From the NCBI GenBank assembly GCA_000227525.2, contig AGIG01000017.1, positions 1 to 64,000 on the forward strand: a stretch of 64,000 nt of DNA. Reading direction: 5' to 3'. How positions within the stretch are numbered: position 1 is the first letter of the stretch; each line of letters begins with the position of its first letter. This DNA comes from a gamma proteobacterium HIMB30 (GTDB lineage: Bacteria; Pseudomonadota; Gammaproteobacteria; Pseudomonadales; Litorivicinaceae). The position numbers and the translations under genes are program-made. The notes under the pieces are model-generated. The model made no database searches. It had not been told where the DNA came from and was given only the letters and a program-made list of their open reading frames with translations. This document shows, one piece after another, positions 51,067 through 59,838 of this stretch.

Positions 51067-51693
51067 TCAGTCCGGCAGGTACTCATCTTTCCAACGAAGC
51101 ACGACGTTGAAGCTCACTGAAATCCGTGTTTCGTGGGACAGGTTTGGGTGCACTAAGTGGTGCAGGAATGCAGGCCACAGCAATAATTGCCCGGGTGTTG
51201 GCTTGATCCTGTGTTCCGGATCAATCTGCCCGTCCCCTCGAATCGCATTCATATTGGCCTGTGGTCTCGGATCATAAAAGCTGATGCAGTTGGGAGTACG
51301 GTCGTCGCGGCCCGATGGAAGCGTGTCATGCTCCGGAATCGAGATGTAGTAGGTCCCACTGAGCCATGCGTGTGGATGATTATGTAAATTATGATAGTCA
51401 CCCATCCGGTTGACGTTGGCCCAAGCCTGGATTGCAAAGTCGAGGCTGTAGTCGATCCCTAACTGATTTGCGTAATCAACAACCGCTCGTTGAACTGATT
51501 GTTTGAGCCATTGGATGACTGGATGCTGCTCATCGAAAAGATTATCGCTCCGATAGTCAGTCGTCATTTGCGACCGCTCGATATCGAGTTTCTCAATATG
51601 GTCAGCCAGAATGGGATTTGCCTGATCATAACCAGGCAACGTGATCTCCATCAATTGTGTTGGCCAGAGATTTGTGAAGGTCGGAGTCGTCAT
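51067..51693 (-). CDS. Putative 2-oxoglutarate-Fe(II) oxygenase
   Basis: This 208-residue protein belongs to the putative 2OG-Fe(II) oxygenase group (Pfam 2OG-FeII_Oxy_5 type). 'MGDYHNLHNHPHAWLSGTYY' supplies His ligands, and 'GQLLLWPAFLHHLVHPNLSH' plus 'ETRISVSFNVVLR' supplies the second His and the 2OG-binding Arg. The start at 51693 is chosen over 51720 for its GAGGAGAG ribosome site. Its stop is 3 nt from that of the convergent dehydrogenase. The substrate is unknown. Confidence 0.8.
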   Translation of the reverse strand: MTTPTFTNLWPTQLMEITLPGYDQANPILADHIEKLDIERSQMTTDYRSDNLFDEQHPVIQWLKQSVQRAVVDYANQLGIDYSLDFAIQAWANVNRMGDYHNLHNHPHAWLSGTYYISIPEHDTLPSGRDDRTPNCISFYDPRPQANMNAIRGDGQIDPEHRIKPTPGQLLLWPAFLHHLVHPNLSHETRISVSFNVVLRWKDEYLPD

Positions 51694-51762
51694 ATTGTTT
51701 CTCTCCTCGACAGAGATCAAAGTGTGTCACACTTTGACCAGATATTGAGATAGGCGGTTACC

Positions 51763-51915
51763 GTGATCGTTTGCCTGTGCCGTTTGATCGACTCCGATGA
51801 CTTCGAGTCTGATGAAGCGCTGAAAGAACGCATACTGGAAGACGACTTTCAGTGTGGCCAGTGTCAGATCCAGTATCTGATGCGAGTGCGCTCATCGAGC
51901 CCTCCAGATACTGAG
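51763..51915 (+). CDS. Tiny Bfd-like [2Fe-2S] protein
   Basis: The product is a 50-residue protein from GTG 51763 to TGA 51913-51915. It begins 'MIVCLCRLIDSDDFESDEAL' and has 'DDFQCGQCQIQYLMR'. The Cys pattern (residues 4, 6, 31, 34: CxC-N24-CxxC) and N-terminal xVCLC match bacterioferritin-associated ferredoxin Bfd, but the spacer is shorter than the usual ~31. Bfd helps release iron from bacterioferritin. A weak AGGCGG ribosome site lies upstream. No bfr gene is nearby, so the partner is unknown. Convergent with the aldo-keto reductase. Confidence 0.6.
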
Positions 51916-51923
51916 CCAGAACC

Positions 51924-52925
51924 CTAGCAATACTTCTCAGGACCCAGCCAGTTCGCGTCTGAATACCGATCACCATGGCACCAGCCGACTTCCAGAATCT
52001 CTTCACATCGCTGAATCTGTTGTTCGGTCAGTGGCTCATTGGCAGCGCCAATGTGAGCGTCGAGGTGCTCAACTGAGCGGGTGCCGGGGATCGTGATGAT
52101 GTTCTGGCTTTTCGCGAGCACCCAACTGACCGCCAGTTGAGCCGTCGTTTTACCAAGAGATTTTGCATAATCTCGCAAAGGGTCAACGGCATTGATATTG
52201 AACTCTAAGTTCGGGCTTAGGAATCTGGGGTTTGTTTTAAGCCATGGAAGGTTCGGAACCTCGTGAGGCAGTCTCGGCTTGTCAGTCAAAATGCTACGGC
52301 CAACCGGTGAAAACGCCACAAAGGTTGTTCCCAGTCGTTGGCAACGTGAGAGAAGCCCTAATTCTGGGCTGCGTGTGGCGAGTGAGTACTCCGACTGAAC
52401 GGCTGTCACGGGTCCCACCGACCAGGCACGTTCGAGGGTGGTTGGTGCGATTTCAGACAGGCCAATGTTTTTGATGAGGCCTTCTTCTTTAAACCGCATG
52501 AGTGTTTCCATCACCTGCTCAATGGAATGCTCACGATCGCGTCGGTGGATGTAGAAGAGATCAACGTAATCGACACCGAGTCGACCCAAACTTTTTTCGA
52601 GCTCGCCACGTAGATAGCTCGGCGCGTTACTGAAAAAACGCTCTCGGGTCTCTGGTTTCGATCCGATCCCTGCTTTGGTGGCGATAAAAAACTCATCGCG
52701 GGCGCCAGCATGTTCCTTCAGGTAATTCCCGATAAATGTTTCTGAATTCCCACGGCCATAAATATTCGCGGTATCAATGTGATTGATACCTGATTGGCGT
52801 GCTTTGTCCAAGATTGCGTGGGCTTGTTCTTCGGTCACAGGACCATAGAAGTCAGCAAAGGACATGGCGCCGATACCGACGGCGCTTAATTCGGTGTTTG
52901 CTTGTGGGATGTGTCGATACTGCAT
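51924..52925 (-). CDS. Aldo-keto reductase
   Basis: This is an NADP-dependent carbonyl reductase family member of 333 residues. The catalytic tetrad is visible: Asp and Tyr in 'NHIDTANIYGRGNSETFIG', Lys in 'FFIATKAGIG', His in 'VDLFYIHRRD'. Cofactor-binding 'FSPVGRSILTDK' and 'IITIPGTRSVEHLDAHIGAA' follow. The N-terminus 'AVGIGAMSFADFYGPVTEEQ' is typical. The natural substrate is unknown and the gene stands alone. Confidence 0.9.
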   Translation of the reverse strand: MQYRHIPQANTELSAVGIGAMSFADFYGPVTEEQAHAILDKARQSGINHIDTANIYGRGNSETFIGNYLKEHAGARDEFFIATKAGIGSKPETRERFFSNAPSYLRGELEKSLGRLGVDYVDLFYIHRRDREHSIEQVMETLMRFKEEGLIKNIGLSEIAPTTLERAWSVGPVTAVQSEYSLATRSPELGLLSRCQRLGTTFVAFSPVGRSILTDKPRLPHEVPNLPWLKTNPRFLSPNLEFNINAVDPLRDYAKSLGKTTAQLAVSWVLAKSQNIITIPGTRSVEHLDAHIGAANEPLTEQQIQRCEEILEVGWCHGDRYSDANWLGPEKYC

Positions 52926-52993
52926 GGCGTGTTTCTTATTCTATCGCTGGTTCTAAGCAAAGGTTATACATCACATGTTGATTCAAGGGTGAA

Positions 52994-54367
52994 CTAGGTG
53001 ATTTCGATCACTGCGGCCATACCTGCTGCGTGATGTTCGAGCATGTGGCAATGGATAAGCCACAGTCCTGGATTGTCGGCGACAAAAACGAGGTTGGCTT
53101 TTTCGCCGCGTCCAAAAAGGTACGTATCTCGCTTTCCGTCAAGGAAAGTGCCGTCTTCCTTCTGGATCCAAAAGTGGTGACCGTGTAAATGCATCGCGTG
53201 ATTCCAGCGCGTGTCATTCCAGATTTCGATACTGACGGTTTGCCCGATATTGATCTTGGCTAAATGGTCGTGATGGTGCGAGATCTTGCCGTTAAATGCC
53301 CACGCTTTTTTGTGGGTCTGCGCGAGTTCACGAATTGGCCGCAGTTCACCGTCAAAGGTCGCTTCTCTCAGGTTGCCCATCGCGCCCCCTTGCATATGGA
53401 GTGGGATCGAGACGTCAATCATTGTCGGTGGTGTTTCAGGTTGTGGCTGGCGGAGCACCTCTTTGCTCACCAATGGCTTGTCTGAATCGACCGCTTTGAG
53501 GGTCACCGCTGGATAGGGCCCGTTGTTCCCGGTCTCAAAAATGGTGACATCGTCTGTACCGAGATCGACAATGAAGTCGGCACGTTGAGCCGGCGCAAGA
53601 ACAACATCCTGGGTCGACTTGACCGGAACTGGATATCCGTCCTCTGCGATGAGAAATGCGGTTGCCGGAATATTAAGTCCGAAAATCCGTGCATTGGCTG
53701 CATTGATTAATCGAATCCGAATCCGTGAATTCTTTGCGACTTCGATTGTTGGATGCGACTCACCGTTGACCGTGAGCCAGTTACCGAGTCGTCCCCCATG
53801 CGCCCAGTCATGCAGTGAGCCAAATGATGCCTCATCGATGGTCCCATCATTTGCAAGTAACCAATCATCGATCATCAACACAAGATCGTGATCAACTGCT
53901 GGATCGGATTCATCCTCGACAATCAAGGGACCATAGAGCCCGCGCGCGACTTGTGACCAGGTCTTGGCATGGCTGTGGTACCAATAGGTGCCGGAGTCGT
54001 TCAGCGGGAACTGATACCGAAATTGCCCACCAGGCATGACTTCGGGTTGGGTGAGCCCTGCGACACCGTCCATGGCGTTGATGTTGCGGATGCCATGCCA
54101 GTGAATGGATGAGCCTTCGTCCAGTTGGTTGAGAAAATCAACAGACAAGGTCTCGCCCTTCTTCACGCGGAGTTCAGGACCTGGGACCGTCTGGTTAAAG
54201 GTCCAAACAGACGCGTCTTGATAGTCATCTCCGGGAACCAGACGGTGGGTTGTTTTGGATGCTGTAAGGGTCCAGGGCATCTGGGTGTTTGCCAGGGTTA
54301 ACCGAGGCGTTGCTGCAAGCAACGGTGTCGCGAGACAGGCTTTTAAGAAATTGCGACGCGATGTCAT
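52994..54367 (-). CDS. Multicopper oxidase, Tat-exported
   Basis: The 457-residue product has twin-arginine signal 'SRRNFLKACLATPLLAATP'. Copper motifs are complete: 'SIHWHGIRN', 'GTYWYHSHAKTWSQ', 'HAMHLHGHHFWI' and 'WLIHCHMLEHHAAGM' with the axial Met. Three cupredoxin domains fit the length. Such enzymes oxidise Cu(I), metal ions or phenols in the periplasm using O2; CopA/CueO-like copper tolerance is the most likely role but is inferred. Two c-type cytochrome genes follow or precede it on the same strand, one broken. Confidence 0.92.
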   Translation of the reverse strand: MTSRRNFLKACLATPLLAATPRLTLANTQMPWTLTASKTTHRLVPGDDYQDASVWTFNQTVPGPELRVKKGETLSVDFLNQLDEGSSIHWHGIRNINAMDGVAGLTQPEVMPGGQFRYQFPLNDSGTYWYHSHAKTWSQVARGLYGPLIVEDESDPAVDHDLVLMIDDWLLANDGTIDEASFGSLHDWAHGGRLGNWLTVNGESHPTIEVAKNSRIRIRLINAANARIFGLNIPATAFLIAEDGYPVPVKSTQDVVLAPAQRADFIVDLGTDDVTIFETGNNGPYPAVTLKAVDSDKPLVSKEVLRQPQPETPPTMIDVSIPLHMQGGAMGNLREATFDGELRPIRELAQTHKKAWAFNGKISHHHDHLAKINIGQTVSIEIWNDTRWNHAMHLHGHHFWIQKEDGTFLDGKRDTYLFGRGEKANLVFVADNPGLWLIHCHMLEHHAAGMAAVIEIT

Positions 54368-54373
54368 GATTAC

Positions 54374-54802
54374 CTACTCTTTGTAGTCGTTGTGACAATC
54401 CTTGCAGGTTTTCCCAAGCGCCTTAAATCCATTGGTGAGCGCGTTTGTGTCGGCCCCTGATTGGGCCAACGTTTTTAGATTGGCTGCGGCGGTTGCATTG
54501 GCATTCGCTAACTCAGTGAAGTGATCGAACGCCTCCCAGATCGCAGGGAGCGCTTCTGATGGTGGTTGTGACGATCCTTCGGGGAAAAAGTTCACCATCT
54601 CATGAGCCCACGCCTCGATCTCTGACGCTTTTTGAGCAATCACCGCTGCATCGCCGCCGAGGTTTCCCTTGATTGCTTTCATGGCCGCTTTGTTGTCTTT
54701 AAAGCGATCCATCCGCTCTTTGACCACACCTTCGGCTCCTTCGTGAGCCCAAGAAAGTGTTGAGAGACAGATCAAGACATGCGCAGTGATTAATCGGTTC
54801 AT
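54374..54802 (-). CDS. Cytochrome c'-like haem protein
   Basis: This 142-residue periplasmic protein has a signal peptide ('NRLITAHVLICLSTLSWA'). A four-helix body follows ('DRFKDNKAAMKAIKGNLGGD'), with a C-terminal haem motif CKDCH near the end, the layout of class II cytochromes (c'/c556). Start at 54802 is chosen over 54868 for its GAGGAGG ribosome site. It lies 6 nt upstream of the multicopper oxidase in the same direction, so it is probably co-transcribed and may exchange electrons with it. Confidence 0.87.
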   Translation of the reverse strand: MNRLITAHVLICLSTLSWAHEGAEGVVKERMDRFKDNKAAMKAIKGNLGGDAAVIAQKASEIEAWAHEMVNFFPEGSSQPPSEALPAIWEAFDHFTELANANATAAANLKTLAQSGADTNALTNGFKALGKTCKDCHNDYKE

Positions 54803-54857
54803 CAGAGCCTCCTCGACTATATTCAGTAACTGGGGCTTGATCAGATGGTTCCAAGCA

Positions 54858-55358
54858 TCATTGGCCACCTTTTTTCAGTTGGTAGGCCTGGTGACAATTC
54901 ACACACGCTTGTGTGACCTCACTGAGCGAATTGAGAATTGCTGTGGTGTCTCTGGTCACCTCTGCATTATTGATTGTGACTACCAGTTCTCGAGCATTCA
55001 TGTGCATTTGATGGCCCAGTTGGCGCATGCCTGTGGGCATGAATTGGTGTCCTGATTATAACCCATCTGGGCCGTGTTGATGGCCGATGCCAAGCCCTTT
55101 CTCGGCGGCTGTACTTGCCTTGGCGTAGTCCTCAACCGCCACTGCTTCAATCACGGTATGAATGGCCTCTAAATGTTCACGCATGCTCTTTAGGGTGTGC
55201 TCGTAGACTGGTGCTGGAAACTCCACGATCTGACGCGAATCGGTCATTGTTGGCGCTTGGTGGTGATGCATTTGCTGATGTTTTGAGTGACCATGGCTCA
55301 TCGCTAGGGCCACTACGGGGAGAGAAGCGGTGAGACAGAGACAGAGAACGCGTTTCAT
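54858..55358 (-). pseudogene. Cytochrome c-like gene interrupted by in-frame TAA
   Basis: Two frames on the minus strand are in the same phase, separated by one TAA codon (55056-55058). Upstream part: signal peptide, His-rich stretch, 'SMREHLEAIHTVIEAVAVED', ending 'GLGIGHQHGPDGL'. Downstream part: 'SGHQFMPTGMRQLGHQMHMN', then 'SLSEVTQACVNCHQAYQLKK' with haem motif CVNCH. Joined, they give a ~166-residue periplasmic cytochrome. The haem site lies after the stop, so the truncated product would be haemless. A single base change (for example CAA to TAA) explains it. Read-through or a sequence error are alternatives. Confidence 0.75.
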
Positions 55359-55374
55359 CGACAGGAGTCCTTCC

Positions 55375-56232
55375 GTGTATTTGCAGGCGCTGAATGATAA
55401 ACGAATTCTGGGCGCCTTGTGTCTGTTGGTCGCGACTGTGTGGGGCGCTCAAGCGCATGCAAGCGAGTCCAAGCAGATCACGATCGATACCGTCGTGGAT
55501 GAGTTTCGTGAGCCCGATGCCCGTCTCACTGTATTTGAGCAGCAAGCTGATCCAGCTCGTGTCGAGCGCGAACGTCATGGCCCGGGGTGGCGCATGTTTC
55601 AAGGAGGCGATGGCGCAGAGCGGTGAGTCATCTTATATAACCACTGTCGCTGTGCACGTGTGATGGATTATCCAACCTTTGCTCGAGGCAAAAAATCAGG
55701 TGAAGCCAAGGATACGGCATACAAGGCAGACTGGTTTGCCAAGCGTGGCGTGGCCTTTTATGCGCCCCTTCGTAAGATGACCGACACCGAGGATAAACGC
55801 TACGGCCGAGCAGTGGAGTCGATCGAGGTCTTTCATCATTTGACCGACTGGGTCAGAGCGCAGCATGGTCCAAAAGCTGCGCTGTGTTATGTTGGCTACG
55901 CAGAGGGCGGTGCGGCTGTTCTCTACAGCAGTTTATTTTTCAAAGGCCAGCATGTGGCGATGTCACCACCATCGAAGGCCTCTTCCTTTATGCTGACCGA
56001 TGCCGATTTCACAGAATCGGAGAAGCACTTCAAGAAAGCGAATAACCTGACGGTGTTATTTGGATCCGAAGAGATTCTGGATACAACACAAAAGCTGCGG
56101 TTTGAAACCTTTCAAGCAATTGATCGCGTGAATACACAAACGGTCCCTGGGGTTAAAAAAGGGCAGATGTCTTTCTCGACCAACTTATCTGTGGTTGGTC
56201 CTCAAATCATGAAAGCCTGTGGGTTTTGGTAA
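55375..56232 (+). pseudogene. Exported hydrolase-like gene interrupted by in-frame TGA
   Basis: GTG 55375 with CAGGAG upstream starts a signal peptide ('RILGALCLLVATVWGAQAHA') and a short domain ending 'RMFQGGDGAER'. A TGA (55624-55626) follows. The same frame continues 'VILYNHCRCARVMDYPTFAR' to 56232 with no shift. The second part looks like an alpha/beta-hydrolase: strand VILYNH, then 'CYVGYAEGGAAVLYSSLFFK' where the GxSxG elbow has Ala for Ser. Joined length is ~285 residues. The broken frame plus missing nucleophile suggests decay. Downstream translation from ATG 55660 is possible but would lack the signal peptide. Confidence 0.65.
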
Positions 56233-57030
56233 TTAACGCCGGTCGGTGCTCTCGAAAATTGCATTGGCGTTGTTTGGGACAAATCCTTGAAACAGCGCTC
56301 CGCTTGAATCAGCCAAACGATAAGCGAACTCGTAAAAACAGCTTGGGATGTCAGAGACAATGCCGTCAGAAAATTCGAATGTGATTTGATCGGCGATCGT
56401 GGATGCTTGCACGAGGAGATCGTCTGGCGTGCCCTTGATGCGACCGCCGACTTCATTGAGTTGATACTGATGCTCTAGAAGGAGTTCAATCACCTCTTCA
56501 ATTGATCCGAGGGTCTGAAGCGCGTTCACATTCAATGTGAAGTGATTGGCTTGATACCCCATTGTCGCTAGCCAGCCTGCGTATTCGCTGACATCGGCTA
56601 GCGCCTGATATTGATCGAAGGTTGGCCGGTGAAACGCGTAGCGACCGGTGAGGTCGGTTAATGTGAGCTCGCGCTCTAGGCCTCTCGTGACCTCTCTGAT
56701 GATTGCTTGCGCGTCCTCATCTAGTTCAGAGCGGATGAGTTCGCTAAAGAAGATTTTGGGTGCGTTGGAATCATCTGGCACACGATAAGCTTTGGCTCGC
56801 AGGTGCTTGTCTGGAAATGTGTAATGATCGAACGCTTCATATCCGATGGTTGCGAGAAGCGCAGAGGCTCGGTCGAGATCAAAACCCTCGATATCAAACG
56901 TACGAAAAGCGACATGATCGTTGATTACGTCTTCGCCACGCGCGTTAATTAACGCTTGGATACTGTGAGCTTGCGGCGTCACTTGGATGTATTGGCTCCA
57001 GAGCTTGGCGAAAAATTCTGTGCGTTGCAT
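56233..57030 (-). CDS. DUF1338 family, 2-oxoadipate dioxygenase/decarboxylase-like
   Basis: This 265-residue member of the DUF1338 family includes HglS, an Fe(II) enzyme converting 2-oxoadipate to 2-hydroxyglutarate in lysine catabolism. Metal-site His are seen in 'INDHVAFRTFDIEGFDLDRA' and 'GYQANHFTLNVNALQTLGS'. A Glu ligand is expected in 'CFYEFAYRLADSSGALFQGF'. The family is often annotated from sequence only; function as HglS is inferred. It abuts the hydrolase-like pseudogene end to end. Confidence 0.83.
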   Translation of the reverse strand: MQRTEFFAKLWSQYIQVTPQAHSIQALINARGEDVINDHVAFRTFDIEGFDLDRASALLATIGYEAFDHYTFPDKHLRAKAYRVPDDSNAPKIFFSELIRSELDEDAQAIIREVTRGLERELTLTDLTGRYAFHRPTFDQYQALADVSEYAGWLATMGYQANHFTLNVNALQTLGSIEEVIELLLEHQYQLNEVGGRIKGTPDDLLVQASTIADQITFEFSDGIVSDIPSCFYEFAYRLADSSGALFQGFVPNNANAIFESTDRR

Positions 57031-57211
57031 AAGTTCAAACTTTTTTAACGAGTTTTGATCGACACGATTGTCTCATAACTTAGCGCGATCGGACCAAAGG
57101 TCGGTTGCGACTCGTTTCATTTCTGCTTTCTTCTTACTTCATTAACCGAGTGATTTTATTTCGCGTTGGTTTGGATCTTTGATTGAATTAGTACTTCAAT
57201 GGGGTATATTT

Positions 57212-57493
57212 GTGACATTGGTTTGGGATGCAAAGAAAAGCCTCCGATGCCTACAAAGCCGGGGTTTCGATTTTGGCTACGCCGCTCGCATATTTGATGA
57301 TCCTTTGTGCCTGACGATTGAGGATCAACGGCGAGACTATGGAGAATCTCGGAGTATGACGTTTGGGCGTATTGAGAATCGTGTATTTGTTGTGATTTCG
57401 ACTCGCAGAGGCGACATGACTCGAATCATTTCTGCGCATAAAGCAAATCAAAGAGAGGTGAGTTGGTATGATGAAAATCGCAGAAAAGATTGA
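57212..57493 (+). CDS. BrnT-family toxin
   Basis: From GTG 57212 the product has 93 residues and carries the BrnT (RelE-like) pattern: 'VWDAKKSLRCLQSRGFDFGY', 'ARIFDDPLCLTIEDQRRDYG', 'ESRSMTFGRIENRVFVVIST' and 'DMTRIISAHKANQREVSWYD'. A GGGG box lies 8 nt upstream. A longer frame to 57179 would add residues not found in BrnT. It overlaps the Xre-type antitoxin gene by 26 nt. Confidence 0.85.
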   Translation: MTLVWDAKKSLRCLQSRGFDFGYAARIFDDPLCLTIEDQRRDYGESRSMTFGRIENRVFVVISTRRGDMTRIISAHKANQREVSWYDENRRKD

Positions 57494-57839
57494 GGCGGCC
57501 TCGGATGTTGAAGCGTCAATTGGTCAGGTTGATTATGTGCGTCTCGACGCGACAACCGAAGAAGAGATTACGGTACATATTCGAGAGGATGAGGAAGAAT
57601 TTCAAAAAGCTGTCGGCCGTCAAATTCGCCAGATACGTATGAGTTTAGCGATGTCACAAAGTCAGTTTGCCGATGCGATCCATATTTCGGTAAAGACGTT
57701 GCGAAATTGGGAGCAGGGGCTTCGGTTGCCGACTGGTCCGGCAAGAACACTTTTAAAGATTATTCAACGACAGCCCCAATTGGCACTGTCGGTTTTGGAG
57801 GAGGAGTCACGGCTGTCAGCCGAAGTTAAACCGCTCTGA
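57468..57839 (+). CDS. Xre-type helix-turn-helix antitoxin
   Basis: This 123-residue protein has a C-terminal lambda-repressor-like HTH: 'IRQIRMSLAMSQSQFADAIH', 'ISVKTLRNWEQGLRLPTGPA'. The N-terminal ~50 residues are acidic. It overlaps the BrnT toxin gene, so it is presumably the antitoxin and autorepressor. The classical BrnT partner, BrnA, is a ribbon-helix-helix protein; an Xre partner is a less usual pairing. Its 3' end overlaps the convergent flavoprotein gene by 24 nt. Confidence 0.8.
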   Translation: MMKIAEKIEAASDVEASIGQVDYVRLDATTEEEITVHIREDEEEFQKAVGRQIRQIRMSLAMSQSQFADAIHISVKTLRNWEQGLRLPTGPARTLLKIIQRQPQLALSVLEEESRLSAEVKPL

Positions 57840-59117
57840 AAGGATGCGTGACTGGGGCACACCGCGGTCTCTCAAATAACCTTCAACACCCTCGAGCATG
57901 GCAGGAGGCCCACAAAGTACGAATAGCCAAGCTTTCAATTGCTCTTCGGAGAGATCTGTTTGCAGCACTGTCTGGTCGATACATCCGGTGAGCCCTTTCC
58001 AGTTCGTACTTGGCTCAGCAACGACGTAGGTCGGGTCTATTGGATCGAGCTCTTCCTTAAAAGCAATTTGTGATTCATTGCGATTACCGTAGATTAAATG
58101 AATCGGTCGTGAGTCGTTTGTGTGTCTGAGTTCCCGAATGAATCCGAGCATGGGAGCAATTCCGACACCCCCAGCGATCATCACGATTCCTGGCTCGTTG
58201 CGATCATCAATCCTGAGGTGCCCGTAGGGGCCATTGATATAGGCGCGCTGTCCGACGTTGATCTGGTTCAAGTTCTGGGTAAAGTCCCCCAGTTCTTTGA
58301 CAAGGAAGGTGAGGTTTGGACCAGATGCTGGCGCAGAGCTGATTGAAAACGGATGCTCTTCCATGGAGTAGGGGTTGCTTTGAATGGTTAACCATACAAA
58401 TTGCCCTGCCTTGTACTGGAGTGGCTTGTGATTATCTGGCGACACCGTGATGACCCACTGCTTGGGGGTGACTTGTTCGATCTGAGTCACTGTCCAGGGA
58501 TTCAGATATTTGATCCAGCCTCGAATCAATCGACTGTCGATGATTGATAGCAATGCGAGGATTGATCCACTGATCCAGAGAAGGGCCACAGTTTCCTGTT
58601 CACCGTAGCGTCCTGCCGTGAGTGTGTGGTGGAGGACGAGTCCAACCAGTACACATCCCCCAATCGCATGAATCCAGCGCCAGGTCTCGTAACGGTATTC
58701 AAGTGACGAATGCCAGCGCGCGAGGAGTACAAAACTTGGCAGTAGGGCAAAGGCGAGGATCCCAGATGCCATCGCTCCAAAATCGGTGGTGATCGTGAGC
58801 GCGCGAGTTGGATCCCAGGGTCTATCCCCACCGGAAAGCGAACCTGTAAAAAAGAAGGGATGCGCGAACGCGGTTACCAGTGCGGTGACTCCCAACGCAC
58901 GATGCACACGCATGGAATCGTCGATGTTGATGATCTTTGTGATCCATCGAGTCCGTCCTGAAACGACGAACGCGATCAGCAGTGTCGAGAACCCGATGAT
59001 GCCTAAGGCAGAACCTAACTCGATCAGCAAGGGTCGATACACATCGACACTGAGCCACGAGACTCCAAGGGGCGCGAGTGCCAATAGTATCAGGATGCTA
59101 CGAATCCGAATCATCAC
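57816..59117 (-). CDS. Ferric reductase-like transmembrane flavoprotein
   Basis: This 433-residue protein has N-terminal ferric-reductase-type membrane helices with paired His ('SMRVHRALGVTALVTAFAHP', 'ETWRWIHAIGGCVLVGLVLHH') for two haems. An FAD-binding barrel follows ('MEEHPFSISSAPASGPNLTF') and an NAD(P) domain ('GPYGHL', 'IVMIAGGVGIAPMLGFIREL', C-terminal 'FVLCGPPAMLEGVEGYL'). It moves electrons from NAD(P)H across the membrane to an acceptor, perhaps ferric iron or oxygen. The acceptor is not evident. Confidence 0.88.
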   Translation of the reverse strand: MMIRIRSILILLALAPLGVSWLSVDVYRPLLIELGSALGIIGFSTLLIAFVVSGRTRWITKIINIDDSMRVHRALGVTALVTAFAHPFFFTGSLSGGDRPWDPTRALTITTDFGAMASGILAFALLPSFVLLARWHSSLEYRYETWRWIHAIGGCVLVGLVLHHTLTAGRYGEQETVALLWISGSILALLSIIDSRLIRGWIKYLNPWTVTQIEQVTPKQWVITVSPDNHKPLQYKAGQFVWLTIQSNPYSMEEHPFSISSAPASGPNLTFLVKELGDFTQNLNQINVGQRAYINGPYGHLRIDDRNEPGIVMIAGGVGIAPMLGFIRELRHTNDSRPIHLIYGNRNESQIAFKEELDPIDPTYVVAEPSTNWKGLTGCIDQTVLQTDLSEEQLKAWLFVLCGPPAMLEGVEGYLRDRGVPQSRILSERFNFG

Positions 59118-59233
59118 GACATCCTCGCGATTTTTCGAAAAAAGCGAAACCCCTGAGCCACAAAAATTGTTGCGGACGAGTCAATCTCGTTATGATCCCT
59201 TTAGAAACTTAGGGCCGCACCGATATTACTCTT

Positions 59234-59695
59234 ATGCATCAATGGATCCGGCGACATTGTGACCTGACTCGACTGATGGCAGTGATTGCTGCCTGTGTCA
59301 GCCTAGTCGGCTGTGCGCCGACTGCTATAACTCAACAGGCCGTGACTGATTATCAGACGGTCGCATCTCAAATCTCCATTGGAGACGCGAAAGAGTACGT
59401 GCTTCGCGCGTTAAAAAGTAGCCAGCAGGCGATTCCGGCGCAGTTGAAAAGACCATCGGAGCAATATTTGAGCTACGGAGAGCAGGTCGAGATTCATTTT
59501 GTACGGACCGCGTTAGCCTCCGGTGTCGAGAACGCCGATGATGATTTCACCCCCTATGTCTTTAAAAACGACGTCCTCGTTTCTGTCGGTTGGACCTACG
59601 TTAGTAAGACTGATTTTTTGGATAAGGCAAAGGAAGCGATCAGCGCTGGTGGTGTGAAACAAGACCAAGATGTTGTCGGTGATCGTCGCCGATAA
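59234..59695 (+). CDS. Hypothetical lipoprotein
   Basis: This 153-residue protein has lipobox 'LVGC' (Cys about residue 27). The body ('ISIGDAKEYVLRALKSSQQA', 'VFKNDVLVSVGWTYVSKTDF') recalls small BamE/SmpA-like or DUF3192-like lipoproteins in its helix-then-sheet order. The similarity is too weak to name. It is divergent from the flavoprotein gene. Confidence 0.72.
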   Translation: MHQWIRRHCDLTRLMAVIAACVSLVGCAPTAITQQAVTDYQTVASQISIGDAKEYVLRALKSSQQAIPAQLKRPSEQYLSYGEQVEIHFVRTALASGVENADDDFTPYVFKNDVLVSVGWTYVSKTDFLDKAKEAISAGGVKQDQDVVGDRRR

Positions 59696-59838
59696 ACAGG
59701 AAGATGTGCCTGCTCCCGATCGATGCAAGTTGATCCCTCGCCCATTGCATATCACGCAAGCAGAAGCGGTCAGGACAGCGCCGCTTTCAGTGCACAGATG
59801 ATTGCCCGAGATACGCACGTGAATCGTGGCGGCATCAC

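Noticed and set aside
51758-52006. 82-codon minus-strand frame opposite the Bfd-like gene
   Set aside because: It overlaps the aldo-keto reductase C-terminus in another frame and lies opposite the more convincing four-Cys protein.
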